This document shows positions 35,103-44,269 of a DNA stretch of 64,000 bases, in pieces (position 1 is the first letter of the stretch; every line of letters begins with the position of its first letter). The stretch spans positions 1 to 64,000 of the forward strand of contig JBAZLV010000003.1 in the NCBI GenBank assembly GCA_041650055.1, given 5' to 3'. Under the pieces are notes generated by a model. The model saw only the letters and a program-made list of their open reading frames with translations. It was not told where the DNA came from and did not search any database. Made by a program: the position numbers and the translations under genes. This DNA comes from JBAZLV01 sp041650055. GTDB lineage: Bacteria; Nitrospirota; UBA9217.

Positions 35103-35566
35103 GGCTGTGCATCCCGGATCTTGCTTGTTTCACTCACTTCCAATTTCAACGCAAGCAGGGATCGGTTGATGTCAGCAATGAAGAAGAGCAGGGATGCGCT
35201 GATGGACATCATGCACGCGACAAAAAGGCCGCCGGTCACGAGCGCGCTGTTGAAATTAAACACGGCGCTGAAAAACAACACGATAATCATGACTGCGGCA
35301 ATCAAGGCGCTGATCGTTATCAAGACAATGGCAGTTCTGACCAAACGAGCTCGAACGAGGAGAATCTGAATCTGCGCTTCCCGTGCATTCTGTCGAGCAT
35401 CAACAATCCGCATTTGTTCCGCAGACAAATTTCTTACTCGATCAACGATTCGTCCCATTCTATTCGTCATGGTGAGCAGTATCAATCCAACGCCCGAAAT
35501 AAGAATCATCGGCCCGATGGCTGTTTGGAGAATAGGAATCAAATCATGAAGCGATAGTTCATGCAT
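35099..35566 (-). CDS. DUF2721 family membrane protein
   Basis: A 155-residue inner-membrane protein. The first span ends in LLTMTNRMGRIVDRVRNL, the family signature, followed by a charged linker and two more helices. ATG 35566 with AAAGGAGA upstream is chosen over longer in-frame extensions. Function unknown; it is co-expressed with the gamma carbonic anhydrase by a 4-bp overlap. Confidence 0.85.
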   Translation of the reverse strand: MHELSLHDLIPILQTAIGPMILISGVGLILLTMTNRMGRIVDRVRNLSAEQMRIVDARQNAREAQIQILLVRARLVRTAIVLITISALIAAVMIIVLFFSAVFNFNSALVTGGLFVACMMSISASLLFFIADINRSLLALKLEVSETSKIRDAQP

Positions 35567-35689
35567 ACATAGTCTCCTTTCCTGGAACGAATATCTTGGA
35601 ACACAAGAGAAGTATATCAAAAGAGATTTAATTCGGAAATAGTTTTGTGTGCTGATCCGTAAAAAACACATTAGCATTTTCTTTCACGC

Positions 35690-35718
35690 TTGACACTCCT
35701 GTGCAATAATGCTACCTT
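35690..35718 (+). promoter_or_regulatory. Promoter of deoC
   Basis: TTGACA at 35690-35695 and TACCTT at 35713-35718 with a 17-bp spacer. The predicted start is about 35725, upstream of the AAGGAGA ribosome site of deoC. Confidence 0.6.
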
Positions 35719-35750
35719 CGTGCATTCATGCCACAGTAAGGAGATCCCGC

Positions 35751-36425
35751 ATGATTTATGATGCTACTGATCTTGCAATCCGGATTGATCAGACACTCGT
35801 CAGACCTGATGCAACGGTCGAAGAACTTACTTCCGCATGTGAAGCAGCCAGGCAGTATGGGTTTTCCTGCGTTGTTGTATCGAGCAGCATGGTCGCCCAG
35901 GCGCGTCGCCTGTTGGACGGCACCCTGATCAAAGTCTGCTGCGTTGTCGGCTTTCCTCATGGCACAAATACAACAACGGTCAAGATTTTTGAAGCCATGG
36001 AAGCAATCAAAAACGGGGCATCCGAGCTGGACATCTGCATTCATATCGGACTGGTCAAGTCAGGCCGTCTCGATGCTGCTGAAATCGATATTAAGAATAT
36101 CATCGCGCTGACTCCGCAGAAGGTGCACAAGATTATTCTCGAGACAGGAAGTCTTACGCAGGAGGAAATTGTTCAATCCTCTCATTGTGCGCTTCGCGCA
36201 GGTGCAGAATTTATTAAAACCTCGACTGGATACGGGCCGCGAGGCGCCACTGTGGATGATATCCGGTTGATCCGTGATTCCGTTGGTTCTGCATGCCGGA
36301 TCAAAGCATCGGGCGGCATTAAAGATCTTGCCGCGGTTATGGCTATGATTGAAGCAGGCGCTGACCGCGTCGGGACAAGTTCCGGCCCGGCGATTATGCA
36401 GGAATACCTCGGAAACAATCGGTAA
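35751..36425 (+). CDS. deoC: Deoxyribose-phosphate aldolase
   Basis: A 224-residue class I aldolase that cleaves 2-deoxyribose-5-phosphate to glyceraldehyde-3-phosphate and acetaldehyde in deoxynucleoside breakdown. The Schiff-base lysine lies in AEFIKTSTGYG, and the second lysine in CRIKASGGIK. VVGFPHGTNTTTVKIFE and ELDICIHIGLVKSG match the family. ATG 35751 has AAGGAGA upstream; the frame opens at 35709 inside the promoter. Confidence 0.95.
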   Translation: MIYDATDLAIRIDQTLVRPDATVEELTSACEAARQYGFSCVVVSSSMVAQARRLLDGTLIKVCCVVGFPHGTNTTTVKIFEAMEAIKNGASELDICIHIGLVKSGRLDAAEIDIKNIIALTPQKVHKIILETGSLTQEEIVQSSHCALRAGAEFIKTSTGYGPRGATVDDIRLIRDSVGSACRIKASGGIKDLAAVMAMIEAGADRVGTSSGPAIMQEYLGNNR

Positions 36426-36488
36426 CTTTTTTGTAACCCTGTCCTCGTTCACATTCATTCAATTATCAGAGAGAACAATGGAGTCATA

Positions 36489-37427
36489 ATGTCGATTTTT
36501 TTAAAAACCGGACTATTCATAAAACATGCTTCTCAAAAAATTATCGCCCTGAAGCTGCGTTGGAAAATGCTTCTGGTCTCTCTCACGGCTGTTGCGGGGC
36601 TCGCCTGTATCTGTATCTGCATGCAACAAGGACCGATTTCCTTCCGCATTATAACGCAGGCGCATATTGCAGAAGCATGGAAAGCTGCCGGGCTTGAGAT
36701 GGCCGAACATTCGGTTCGGCACAAGGAAAATTTCTGGAGGATTGCCCGGGTCTACGGGGTTGATATCGACACCATTATCGGAATGAATCCAGAACTGGGG
36801 AAATTGACCGCATCTCTTGGCCAGACAATACGCGTATCAAACAAGCGGGGTGTTCTGCATAGAACTGAAGAGCGTGAAAATGTTCAAACGCTTGCAGACC
36901 TCTATCAGGTTTCTGCTGAAGGGATTTTGCAGATGAACAATATCATGCCTGATGACACCCTGCAGGCAGGACTGGAAGTGTTTATCCCTGGCGCAAAACC
37001 GAAAAAGCTGTCTTCAGGATTGGCTGCACACTATATGCTTCGGGGGATTTTTGCATCACCCTTGCCAGGACGCATCACCTCGGGCATGGGAATGCGCAAA
37101 CATCCGGTCGGCGGTTTCCGGGGAAAACATACGGGTATTGATCTGTCTGCCCGTGAAAATACCTCCATTGCGGCAGCCGCTGGAGGAACGGTGATGCAAA
37201 CCGGTGAAGGCGATTATATCGGGAAATTTGTTATTATTGCACACAAGGATTCTTATACGACTGTGTACGGTCATTGTTCCCGGGTTCTTACGGCACCAGG
37301 GAAAACAGTGAAAAAGGGTCAGATCATCGCAAAATCAGGCAGCACGGGACGCGTCACCGGACCGCACCTCCATTTTGAAATCCGTAAAAATGGAATTCCC
37401 CAGAATCCGCTTAATTACCTTTGGTAA
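36489..37427 (+). CDS. LysM and M23-peptidase envelope protein
   Basis: A 312-residue protein with a membrane anchor at about 28-48. A LysM-like peptidoglycan-binding region follows (HKENFWRIARVYGVDIDTIIGMNP and ENVQTLADLYQVSAEGILQMNN). The C-terminal M23 domain has the zinc motifs GKHTGIDLSA (H-x3-D) and HLHFEIR (H-x-H), with YTTVYGHCS between. The set is complete, so it should be an active endopeptidase or an EnvC/NlpD-like activator. It converges on the hybrid kinase gene with a 17-bp coding overlap. Confidence 0.9.
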   Translation: MSIFLKTGLFIKHASQKIIALKLRWKMLLVSLTAVAGLACICICMQQGPISFRIITQAHIAEAWKAAGLEMAEHSVRHKENFWRIARVYGVDIDTIIGMNPELGKLTASLGQTIRVSNKRGVLHRTEERENVQTLADLYQVSAEGILQMNNIMPDDTLQAGLEVFIPGAKPKKLSSGLAAHYMLRGIFASPLPGRITSGMGMRKHPVGGFRGKHTGIDLSARENTSIAAAAGGTVMQTGEGDYIGKFVIIAHKDSYTTVYGHCSRVLTAPGKTVKKGQIIAKSGSTGRVTGPHLHFEIRKNGIPQNPLNYLW

Positions 37428-40400
37428 ATTCAGAAACCCGCTTAGCACAACCATTGCCATTTGCCTTCCATGCCTCGGGGACAGCATTTGTGAGTTCATG
37501 AAAATGATGCTCCATTGCATGGATAAGGCGGTTGCACTCTTTAAAGTTTTCTTCATGGCCTGCATCTTCAAGCAGTGCAGCATCCTTCCCCAGGACATTC
37601 GCGCTTATATTTGCAGCTGCTCCTTTTATTGTGTGCGATAACAATATAATACGCTTATAGTTGTTCGTTTTGACTGCCTTTTGAAGATCAGCAATCTGAC
37701 CAGGAAATGTTTTGAGAAAATACGCCATAATTTCCCGAATCAGCTTTTCATCACCATCCAACCGATTTCTCAGTTCTTTTTGATCAAAAATACTTTTCTC
37801 AACAAGGGGCTTTTCATCTGCTGTCTGAAAGGCATCTCGCACATGAGCGGAAGGCCCTCTGACATACGCTTCAATGAGGTCTCGCAAAACTTCAATGTTA
37901 ATCGGTTTCGTAAGATAATCATTCATTCCTGCTGTCTTGCATTTATCATGATCGCCTTGCATTGCATGAGCGGTCATGGCGATTACGGGAACAGCATGGT
38001 CAAGCACTTTTGATGTCCTGTCCCTGATGACTCGTGTTGCCTCATAACCATTCATTTCAGGCATCTGAATATCCATGAACACAAGATCATACACACTTGT
38101 TTCAAGCGTCTTGATCGCTTGCATTCCGTCTGCCACGGTCTCGGCAGCATATCCCAGTTTTTCAAACATTTTGAGGGCCACTTTTTGATTGATCAGATGG
38201 TCTTCTACAAGAAGGATTCGAAGTTGCTTGCGCCGAAGTTCCTGAATGGAATGCCGGGTAATGATCTGCGTTCCGCGTTCCGATGCGCGCGTATTTCCGA
38301 GAACGAGCCGCAATGCCTGGAACAAATCCCTCGGCTGAACCGGTTTTGTCAGATACGCAGAAAAACCGATTTCCGTCATTTTTTTTGCATCGCCCCGCTC
38401 TCCGCATGAAGTTATCATAATCAGACGAGTTGATTCTATTGCTGGATCCGACTTAACCGTTTTTCCAAATGTCTCACTGTCCATGCCGGGCAAATGTTTG
38501 TCGAGAATCACTACCTGAAATGGGTTTTTTGTTGTTATTGCCGCATGAAGAAGATCGATCCCCGCAGATCCGTTTTCTGCCTGTGAAACGATCGCTCCCC
38601 ATGAAGCAAGCTGATCGACAAGAGCCGATCTTCCGGCCGCGTTTCCATCCACTACCAAAATACGGGAACCGGTTATATCTGCACGATGGGGCTCTGCTTT
38701 TTTTTCTTTTTGCTTCTCGAATATTGCGGTAAACCAGAATTCTGACCCCTTCCTCTCGTGACTCAGCACACCGATTTCTCCATTCATGAGTTCTACAAGC
38801 TGTTTTGAAATGGCAAGACCAAGACCGGTTCCCCCATATTTCCTCGTGATTGATGCATCAATCTGGGTAAAACTGTGGAACAATTTATTTTGCATGGATT
38901 CCGGAATACCGATGCCTGTATCCCGAACGGAAAAACGCAGAATCGCCTGAGTATCTGTTTCAGAAAGGAGCGTTGCACGAAGATCGATTTTGCCCTCTGC
39001 AGTGAATTTAACCGCATTCCCCGCAAGATTGTACAGCACCTGGCGAAGCCGCCCGGGATCTCCACGAAGCGCGGACGGGACCTGCGGAGCCATGGAGTAC
39101 ACAAACGCAAGTCCTTTGTTTCGCGCCTGCAAAACAAGCATGGTGGAAAAATCGTCAAGCATGGCACGCAAATTAAAGTCAATAGTTTCCATGGTTAATT
39201 TCCCTGCTTCAATCTTTGAGAAATCCAGGATGTCATTCAATAGAGTGAGCAAATTCTCTGCGCTGAAACGGATGGTTTCCGCATAGTCGCGTTGGGCCGT
39301 GGTTAACTCTGTTTCGATCAGCAGGCTTGTCATGCCGATTACCCCGTTCATCGGAGTCCGGATTTCATGGCTCATATTTGCAAGAAATGCGCTCTTCGCC
39401 ACATTTGCCGCCTCGGCTTGTTTTGCCATTGCATTTGCATGAGCAATAGCATCCTGCAGTTCCTTGTTTGCGGTTTGCAGATTGGCCATGGTTGTTCGCA
39501 ATTCCATTTCCGCTTTTTTTCGTTCCGTAATGTCACGAAGAGACCCTTCCGCATAGAGGGGTTTTCCCGCTTCATCCATAATAATTCTGCTGGTGACGGA
39601 AACCGGAGTCAATGTCCCATCTTTTTTCCGGAGAACAATTTCATAATCATTGATCCATCCGTTCTTCATTAAGAGTTCGATCATTTTCTGTCGGATTTCC
39701 GGTTTTGGGTACAGGAAGGCGGTGTTTCTTCCAATGAGGTCTTCAAGATCATATCCTGCAAGCCGGCTGACCGAAGGGGATACTTCAAGAATAGTGCCCT
39801 GTAAATCCGTTTTATAATAAATATCCACGAGAGAAGAAAAAATTCCCCGGTATTTTTTTTCACTTTCCCGCAGTTCATCTTCCACTCGTTTTCGCTCGGT
39901 AATATCGTGGCTGATTCCGGTCATGTGACGGGCCCGTCCTGTTTCATCCCGTTCAACTCTGCCTGAGGATTTCAGAAAATGCGTTGACCCGTCCGGCCAC
40001 AGAACCCTGAATTCAGTGTCAAGTTCCTTTTCGCTCACCAGAGCCTGCTTCATTTCTGTATGCACACGAACCGTATCATCAGGATGCAGACATGCCGCCC
40101 AGGTTTCATACGTCATGACAAAGTTTCGTTCCTGCATTCCGTACAAATGAAAGGTCTGCTGGTCGCACAACAGCCGGTTTTCCGCAATATTCCATTCCCA
40201 TACCCCAATGCCGGCTGCTTCTGCAGCAAGCATAAAACGCATATTCAGCCGCCGTATCTGTTCTTCTGTTTCATATTCCCGTGATACATCGCGGAAAACC
40301 AGGACGGTGCCGATACCGGTCCCTTCCCTGTTCCGGATAGGAGATGCGCAGTTGGTAATGCGGTGCTTTCCTCCTCCCCGGGCAGCAAGAACAGCAGGCA

Positions 40401-42399
40401 CGGTCCGTCCAGGGAGATCATCGTTTTCCAGCGTATTCCGATTTGCATTGTCCTTGCTTACTGAAAAAACAGCTTCGACAGGACGGCCTGCTGCCTCCGC
40501 CTCCTTCCATCCGGTCAATTTTTCAGCCACTTGATTCATGATGGCGATGCGGCCCTTGCCATCAACGACGATTAACCCGTCACATATGGAACGAAGCGTG
40601 ATATTCAGGCGGTCTTTTTCATTCGCCAACTCTTCGGTTCGTTCCTTGACCAGCCCGGCAAGTTTAAACCGCGTTACCAGAACCCCGTTGAAGTAAAAAC
40701 AGACGAGCGTGGTCAGCCCCATGCCCAGAGGAATAATCCACCAATACCATTGGGAAAGGTGGCTTGCAATAAAAGCGGTTCCCGGAAGAACACGAATGAC
40801 CCACTGGCGCCCTGCAAATTCAATAATTCGTTCAAAACGTGCTGAGTGGTGAGGTTGCTCCCAGTTTATATGTCCAATCCGCGGAAGGTGGAGATGTAAA
40901 AGCCTGTTCTCAGGAGAAGCATCCCAATCTTCGACCTTGAAGGACAGTCCCGTGGGGTAGTGTCTGGCAATAATAGTGCCGATCATGTCACCTGCCCGGT
41001 AAATACCCATGGCAAAACCGCGCACGGTCCGGAGACGTGCCTCGATTGACTCTGTTTTTCCAGGTGCGTAGACAGGATTAAAAATCAGATAGCCGGATTG
41101 ATTTTCTTTTTCTGTAATGAGCCGGAGAGGCGTTGTGACGGTAGGAAGACCTTCATCCCGAGCGCGTTCAAGTGCTGTTCTCCGCTCATGATCCGACATG
41201 AGATTAAATCCATGCGCTTCCTTGTTCTCTTTGTGCGGTACTACGTAATAAACAGGATAATAGTTCTCATGATCAGCTGCGGGAGCAAAGTCGCCGAGCG
41301 GTGCTTTTTCCTGGAAGCGAAACTGACTAAAACCGTCCTTGTGCGCGCGTGTTTCGAATACTGCACGCTCTGATCTGGTTACCCGGGGGATCCACGCCAT
41401 GCCTTTCATCTGGTGTTCCGTAATTGAGCCGGTATAGCGGTCAAACATTGTCCGGTTGATCGAGGGCGAGCTTTCAAGAAAACGGCGGACGCTGTCTAAT
41501 TCATCAAGCGAGGAAAACAGAGACTGGACGAGCGTCTCGGTTCTGCTGGTGGCCTGTTCCCAGAACACCGTGCGAAAATAATCCAGCTCATACCGGCGTG
41601 CTTCGTGAAAGGAAACACTGGTAATAACAATTCCGACCAGAATGATTGCACTGGTTGGTCCCCAGCGAAGCAGGGAAGAGCGGGGGAATTCGAAAATTCC
41701 GCCTTGTTCTGATAATCGGCGTTGCTGCAAATAGAACACAATAAGAACAAGAGCAGCACACAGGAGCAGAAATAAAATAACGGTTCGGACACGCTCGGTT
41801 TTCAAGGCCGCATGATACGGTGCGGCGTTAAAGTCGATCCCGAGAACTGCAAGAACCCGGGTACCATAGGCATCGTACAGAGGAATAAACGACGACAGAA
41901 CGGCAACTTCTGCATGAGCCGGAGGAATGATTATTTTTGATCCACCGTTTTGCGCAAGCTCCTGAAGATACAACGGCAATTCGCCGTACGGCTGGCCAGG
42001 AGATGCATGAAGAGAATCTGCAAGATAGACGACTGTATTTTTTGTAAACCGTACCAAATACAGTCGTTCTATCTGAGGCATAACCTGTTGTATGGTCTGG
42101 AGTTGTTTTTTTATCCGATGGTATGCAGGATTGCGGGTATCCGAACGGTTTCCCGACAGTTTCTTCAGATTTGCGACGGTTATACTTTCTGCGTTCAATT
42201 GAGTGCGGTCGAGCATGAATGTCTGCTGCCGCACTGCTTCCCGAGACGCCGTCCAGTCTGCGGTTATCCATCCGGCAGAAAGCATCGCCGCTATGATGAC
42301 CAAAAAAGGCAAATATCTGGACCCTATGCCAAAACAAAAGGAAATAATTATTCCAGATACCAGCGCAACAAGGGCTGAACCAAGTAAAATTGTATCCAT
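37411..42399 (-). CDS. 1662-residue hybrid sensor histidine kinase (CHASE-PAS-HisKA-HATPase-REC-REC-HPt)
   Basis: Domain order (rough residues): two N-terminal membrane helices (1-50), an extracytoplasmic region, helices near 205-225 and 245-265, a CHASE sensor domain (270-490), a helix near 560-580, three PAS domains (600-975), a coiled coil, HisKA with the phospho-site SHEIRTPMNG (His about 1010), HATPase (1115-1230; GTGLGLAIS), REC1 (1250-1365), REC2 (1400-1515; FMDIQMPEMNG) and HPt (1555-1645; HTIKGAA). REC1 keeps the acceptor Asp (VVILDKHLPGMD), but its acidic pair is reduced to VVDG, so it may be impaired. All parts of a phosphorelay lie on one chain. A single-domain response regulator gene lies 94 bp upstream. 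The ligand is unknown. Confidence 0.92.
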   Translation of the reverse strand: MDTILLGSALVALVSGIIISFCFGIGSRYLPFLVIIAAMLSAGWITADWTASREAVRQQTFMLDRTQLNAESITVANLKKLSGNRSDTRNPAYHRIKKQLQTIQQVMPQIERLYLVRFTKNTVVYLADSLHASPGQPYGELPLYLQELAQNGGSKIIIPPAHAEVAVLSSFIPLYDAYGTRVLAVLGIDFNAAPYHAALKTERVRTVILFLLLCAALVLIVFYLQQRRLSEQGGIFEFPRSSLLRWGPTSAIILVGIVITSVSFHEARRYELDYFRTVFWEQATSRTETLVQSLFSSLDELDSVRRFLESSPSINRTMFDRYTGSITEHQMKGMAWIPRVTRSERAVFETRAHKDGFSQFRFQEKAPLGDFAPAADHENYYPVYYVVPHKENKEAHGFNLMSDHERRTALERARDEGLPTVTTPLRLITEKENQSGYLIFNPVYAPGKTESIEARLRTVRGFAMGIYRAGDMIGTIIARHYPTGLSFKVEDWDASPENRLLHLHLPRIGHINWEQPHHSARFERIIEFAGRQWVIRVLPGTAFIASHLSQWYWWIIPLGMGLTTLVCFYFNGVLVTRFKLAGLVKERTEELANEKDRLNITLRSICDGLIVVDGKGRIAIMNQVAEKLTGWKEAEAAGRPVEAVFSVSKDNANRNTLENDDLPGRTVPAVLAARGGGKHRITNCASPIRNREGTGIGTVLVFRDVSREYETEEQIRRLNMRFMLAAEAAGIGVWEWNIAENRLLCDQQTFHLYGMQERNFVMTYETWAACLHPDDTVRVHTEMKQALVSEKELDTEFRVLWPDGSTHFLKSSGRVERDETGRARHMTGISHDITERKRVEDELRESEKKYRGIFSSLVDIYYKTDLQGTILEVSPSVSRLAGYDLEDLIGRNTAFLYPKPEIRQKMIELLMKNGWINDYEIVLRKKDGTLTPVSVTSRIIMDEAGKPLYAEGSLRDITERKKAEMELRTTMANLQTANKELQDAIAHANAMAKQAEAANVAKSAFLANMSHEIRTPMNGVIGMTSLLIETELTTAQRDYAETIRFSAENLLTLLNDILDFSKIEAGKLTMETIDFNLRAMLDDFSTMLVLQARNKGLAFVYSMAPQVPSALRGDPGRLRQVLYNLAGNAVKFTAEGKIDLRATLLSETDTQAILRFSVRDTGIGIPESMQNKLFHSFTQIDASITRKYGGTGLGLAISKQLVELMNGEIGVLSHERKGSEFWFTAIFEKQKEKKAEPHRADITGSRILVVDGNAAGRSALVDQLASWGAIVSQAENGSAGIDLLHAAITTKNPFQVVILDKHLPGMDSETFGKTVKSDPAIESTRLIMITSCGERGDAKKMTEIGFSAYLTKPVQPRDLFQALRLVLGNTRASERGTQIITRHSIQELRRKQLRILLVEDHLINQKVALKMFEKLGYAAETVADGMQAIKTLETSVYDLVFMDIQMPEMNGYEATRVIRDRTSKVLDHAVPVIAMTAHAMQGDHDKCKTAGMNDYLTKPINIEVLRDLIEAYVRGPSAHVRDAFQTADEKPLVEKSIFDQKELRNRLDGDEKLIREIMAYFLKTFPGQIADLQKAVKTNNYKRIILLSHTIKGAAANISANVLGKDAALLEDAGHEENFKECNRLIHAMEHHFHELTNAVPEAWKANGNGCAKRVSEFTKGN

Positions 42400-42493
42400 G
42401 CTTCCCCTGTGGTCATGTGCCGCCTTCTTTTTTCGGATAATGCGGTTATTGAGAACGGCGCTTCATGGTTACCGTTTTTTTAAGAAGGACCTA

Positions 42494-42895
42494 TTATGTA
42501 TTTGCGTCCAAGCCAAGTTTTTTAATAACTTCGATGAGCTTGTCCTTGCTTATCGGCTTGATAAGATATGCCTCACAGAGGGAATTAAATGATTTAATCA
42601 TGTTTTTCGAGTCGCCAAGGCAGGTGGTCATAACAACCTTGATACAGTCATCAAGCGGCACCTTGAGCGCAGCTTCCTTCTCCCGGATCTGACGCAAAAC
42701 CTCATGTCCGTCTATCTCCGGCAGCATGATATCGAGCGCCATCAAGGTATAGGGATTGCCTTCTTCCCGGGCCATATCAAAGGCAAGCAGCGCTTCTCTT
42801 CCATTTACGGCCATGTCGCATTTTCCATACGGAGCAAGAAACTTGGCAATCAAGCTTCGGGATATGAAATCATCCTCTACGATCAAGATTCTCAT
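42494..42895 (-). CDS. Single-domain response regulator (CheY-like)
   Basis: A 133-residue receiver domain: ILIVEDDFISR (acidic pair), MALDIMLPEIDG (phospho-acceptor Asp), VVMTTCLGD (Thr switch) and YLIKPISKDKL (conserved Lys). It has no output domain. The gene precedes the hybrid kinase on the same strand, so it is the probable partner or phosphate sink of that kinase. Confidence 0.93.
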   Translation of the reverse strand: MRILIVEDDFISRSLIAKFLAPYGKCDMAVNGREALLAFDMAREEGNPYTLMALDIMLPEIDGHEVLRQIREKEAALKVPLDDCIKVVMTTCLGDSKNMIKSFNSLCEAYLIKPISKDKLIEVIKKLGLDANT

Positions 42896-43013
42896 GTCGG
42901 TTGTACCTTTCTGTCTCTCATGGATTTGATATTCATCAAAGAAAAATTAACGAATACAAGCTATTTATCGGCAAAAAAATACGTTTCTTTACAGGAGTGT
43001 ATGCAGAAAGGAT

Positions 43014-43041
43014 AAAAAAGCCGACCCAAAAAGGCGTCGGC
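43014..43041 (-). terminator. Intrinsic terminator after lpxC
   Basis: On the minus strand GCCGAC...GTCGGC forms a G+C-rich stem (43041-43020) followed by six T residues (43019-43014), 23 bp after the lpxC stop. This is the clearest intrinsic terminator in the window and separates lpxC from the response regulator gene. Confidence 0.85.
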
Positions 43042-43063
43042 CAGGGTACAGGAGCCTGTGTTT

Positions 43064-43978
43064 TTATGCAACCACTGCAGGCTGGGGAAGGGGTTTTTCC
43101 CGATACAGGAAATCGTCTATTTTGGAAAGGCCCAGGGTGATCCAATTCTGAGGATGGTTCAACACGGTGTTGACCATCCTGGCATTCAGGCAATGACCGG
43201 ATTTATAGGCAACCACGTGACCAATGATCGGCATCCCGATGAGGGAAAGATCGCCGATGAGATCGAGAATTTTATGCCGGACACACTCGTCCCTGGAGCG
43301 AAGCCCTTCCTTGTTCACGATGGTATAATCGTCGAGGACCACGGTGTTATCAAGGGAGGCGCCTTTTGCAAGGCCGTTTGCCTGAAGCGTTTTGAAATCC
43401 TGCAAAAACCCAAATGTGCGGGCATCGGAAATCTCCCGCAAAAACGATTCTTCGTTTGGTTCATGGCGCCGGCTCTGTTCCTTGAGCAGGGGATGATGAA
43501 AATGAATACAGCAGGAAATGCTGATCATATCCGCAGGCCAGATTGCAAGCTGTTTGTCCTCGTCACGGACAACGAGCGGTTTCAGGATTTTCAAGACCGG
43601 CTGAATTTTTTCCTGAGTCTGCACGCCGGCATCAGCAATGAGACGGACAAAAGACCTTGCGCTCCCATCCATAATCGGCACTTCTTCGGAATCTATTTCA
43701 ACAATCGCATTGTCAATGTGTAGTCCGGCGAATGCAGCAAGCAGATGCTCCACGGTCTTAACAGAAGCGCCGTTTTCCGAGAGTATGGTCGCATATCCCG
43801 TTGTCGCAATATTTGATCCGCGAGCCCTGATATGCATATTGTTCAAATCCATTCGGATAAATACAATACCGGTTCCTGCGGGAGCTGGTTTCAGAGTCAA
43901 GAACGTTGTTTTGCCGGTATGCAAACCAATCCCCTGGCAGGAAACACTGCTTTTTATTGTTCTTTGAAATCGCATCAT
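43064..43978 (-). CDS. lpxC: UDP-3-O-acyl-N-acetylglucosamine deacetylase
   Basis: The zinc-dependent deacetylase that commits to lipid A synthesis; 304 residues from ATG 43978, which has AGAGGA upstream. Motifs: TIKSSVSCQGIGLHTGK, TVEHLLAAFAGLHIDNA (zinc His), EVPIMDGSA, and DEC VRHKILDLIGDLSLIG (catalytic H-K-x-x-D). The last part YKSGHCLNARMV holds the final conserved His. Its presence shows that the organism makes lipopolysaccharide. A strong terminator follows. The divergent leader contains several inverted repeats. Confidence 0.96.
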   Translation of the reverse strand: MMRFQRTIKSSVSCQGIGLHTGKTTFLTLKPAPAGTGIVFIRMDLNNMHIRARGSNIATTGYATILSENGASVKTVEHLLAAFAGLHIDNAIVEIDSEEVPIMDGSARSFVRLIADAGVQTQEKIQPVLKILKPLVVRDEDKQLAIWPADMISISCCIHFHHPLLKEQSRRHEPNEESFLREISDARTFGFLQDFKTLQANGLAKGASLDNTVVLDDYTIVNKEGLRSRDECVRHKILDLIGDLSLIGMPIIGHVVAYKSGHCLNARMVNTVLNHPQNWITLGLSKIDDFLYREKPLPQPAVVA

Positions 43979-44045
43979 TGATGTTCCTCTTTTAAACGTC
44001 TTAAAGCAATATATATGCCACGATCTTTTTATGAACGTTATAAAG

Positions 44046-44078
44046 AAAAACAACTAGTTTATAAAACCAGTTGTTTTT
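44046..44078. terminator. Bidirectional terminator-like hairpin in the lpxC leader region
   Basis: ACAACTAGTTT (44050-44060) pairs with AAACCAGTTGT (44064-44074) with one mismatch and a 3-base loop. It is flanked by an A-run and a T-run, so it looks like an intrinsic terminator in both directions. It lies 68 bp upstream of the lpxC start, where no gene ends, so it could act as an attenuator of lpxC or block antisense transcription. Confidence 0.6.
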
Positions 44079-44111
44079 TCTGTGGTAATAAAACAACAAC
44101 AATTCTCTGTC

Positions 44112-44188
44112 TGTTGCTTCACTGCAACACCATTTTATTCCGGGTGCAAAGAGATAACTCTTTTTTCCAACGTTCTGTATGAGTTATC
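44112..44188. repeat. Two further inverted repeats in the lpxC/TPR divergent region
   Basis: TGTTGC (44112-44117) pairs with GCAACA (44124-44129), and GATAACTC (44153-44160) with GAGTTATC (44181-44188). Both are perfect. Together with the hairpin at 44046 they fill most of the 291-bp space between divergent genes. Confidence 0.6.
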
Positions 44189-44204
44189 AGGGACTTGATT
44201 TTCA

Positions 44205-44232
44205 TTGACAGGTTGTATAGGGGTGTGATAAA
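44205..44232 (+). promoter_or_regulatory. Promoter of the TPR-dppD-dppF genes
   Basis: TTGACA (44205-44210) and GATAAA (44227-44232) have a 16-bp spacer. Transcription should start near 44239, which supports ATG 44270 as the start of the TPR gene rather than the upstream frame opening at 44195. Confidence 0.6.
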
Positions 44233-44269
44233 TTTTTTTGACGAAATCATGGACACAAACGGAGCGATA

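Noticed and set aside
44195..44269. Upstream extension of the TPR gene
   Set aside because: It overlaps the TTGACA promoter; GGAG and ATG 44270 fit better.
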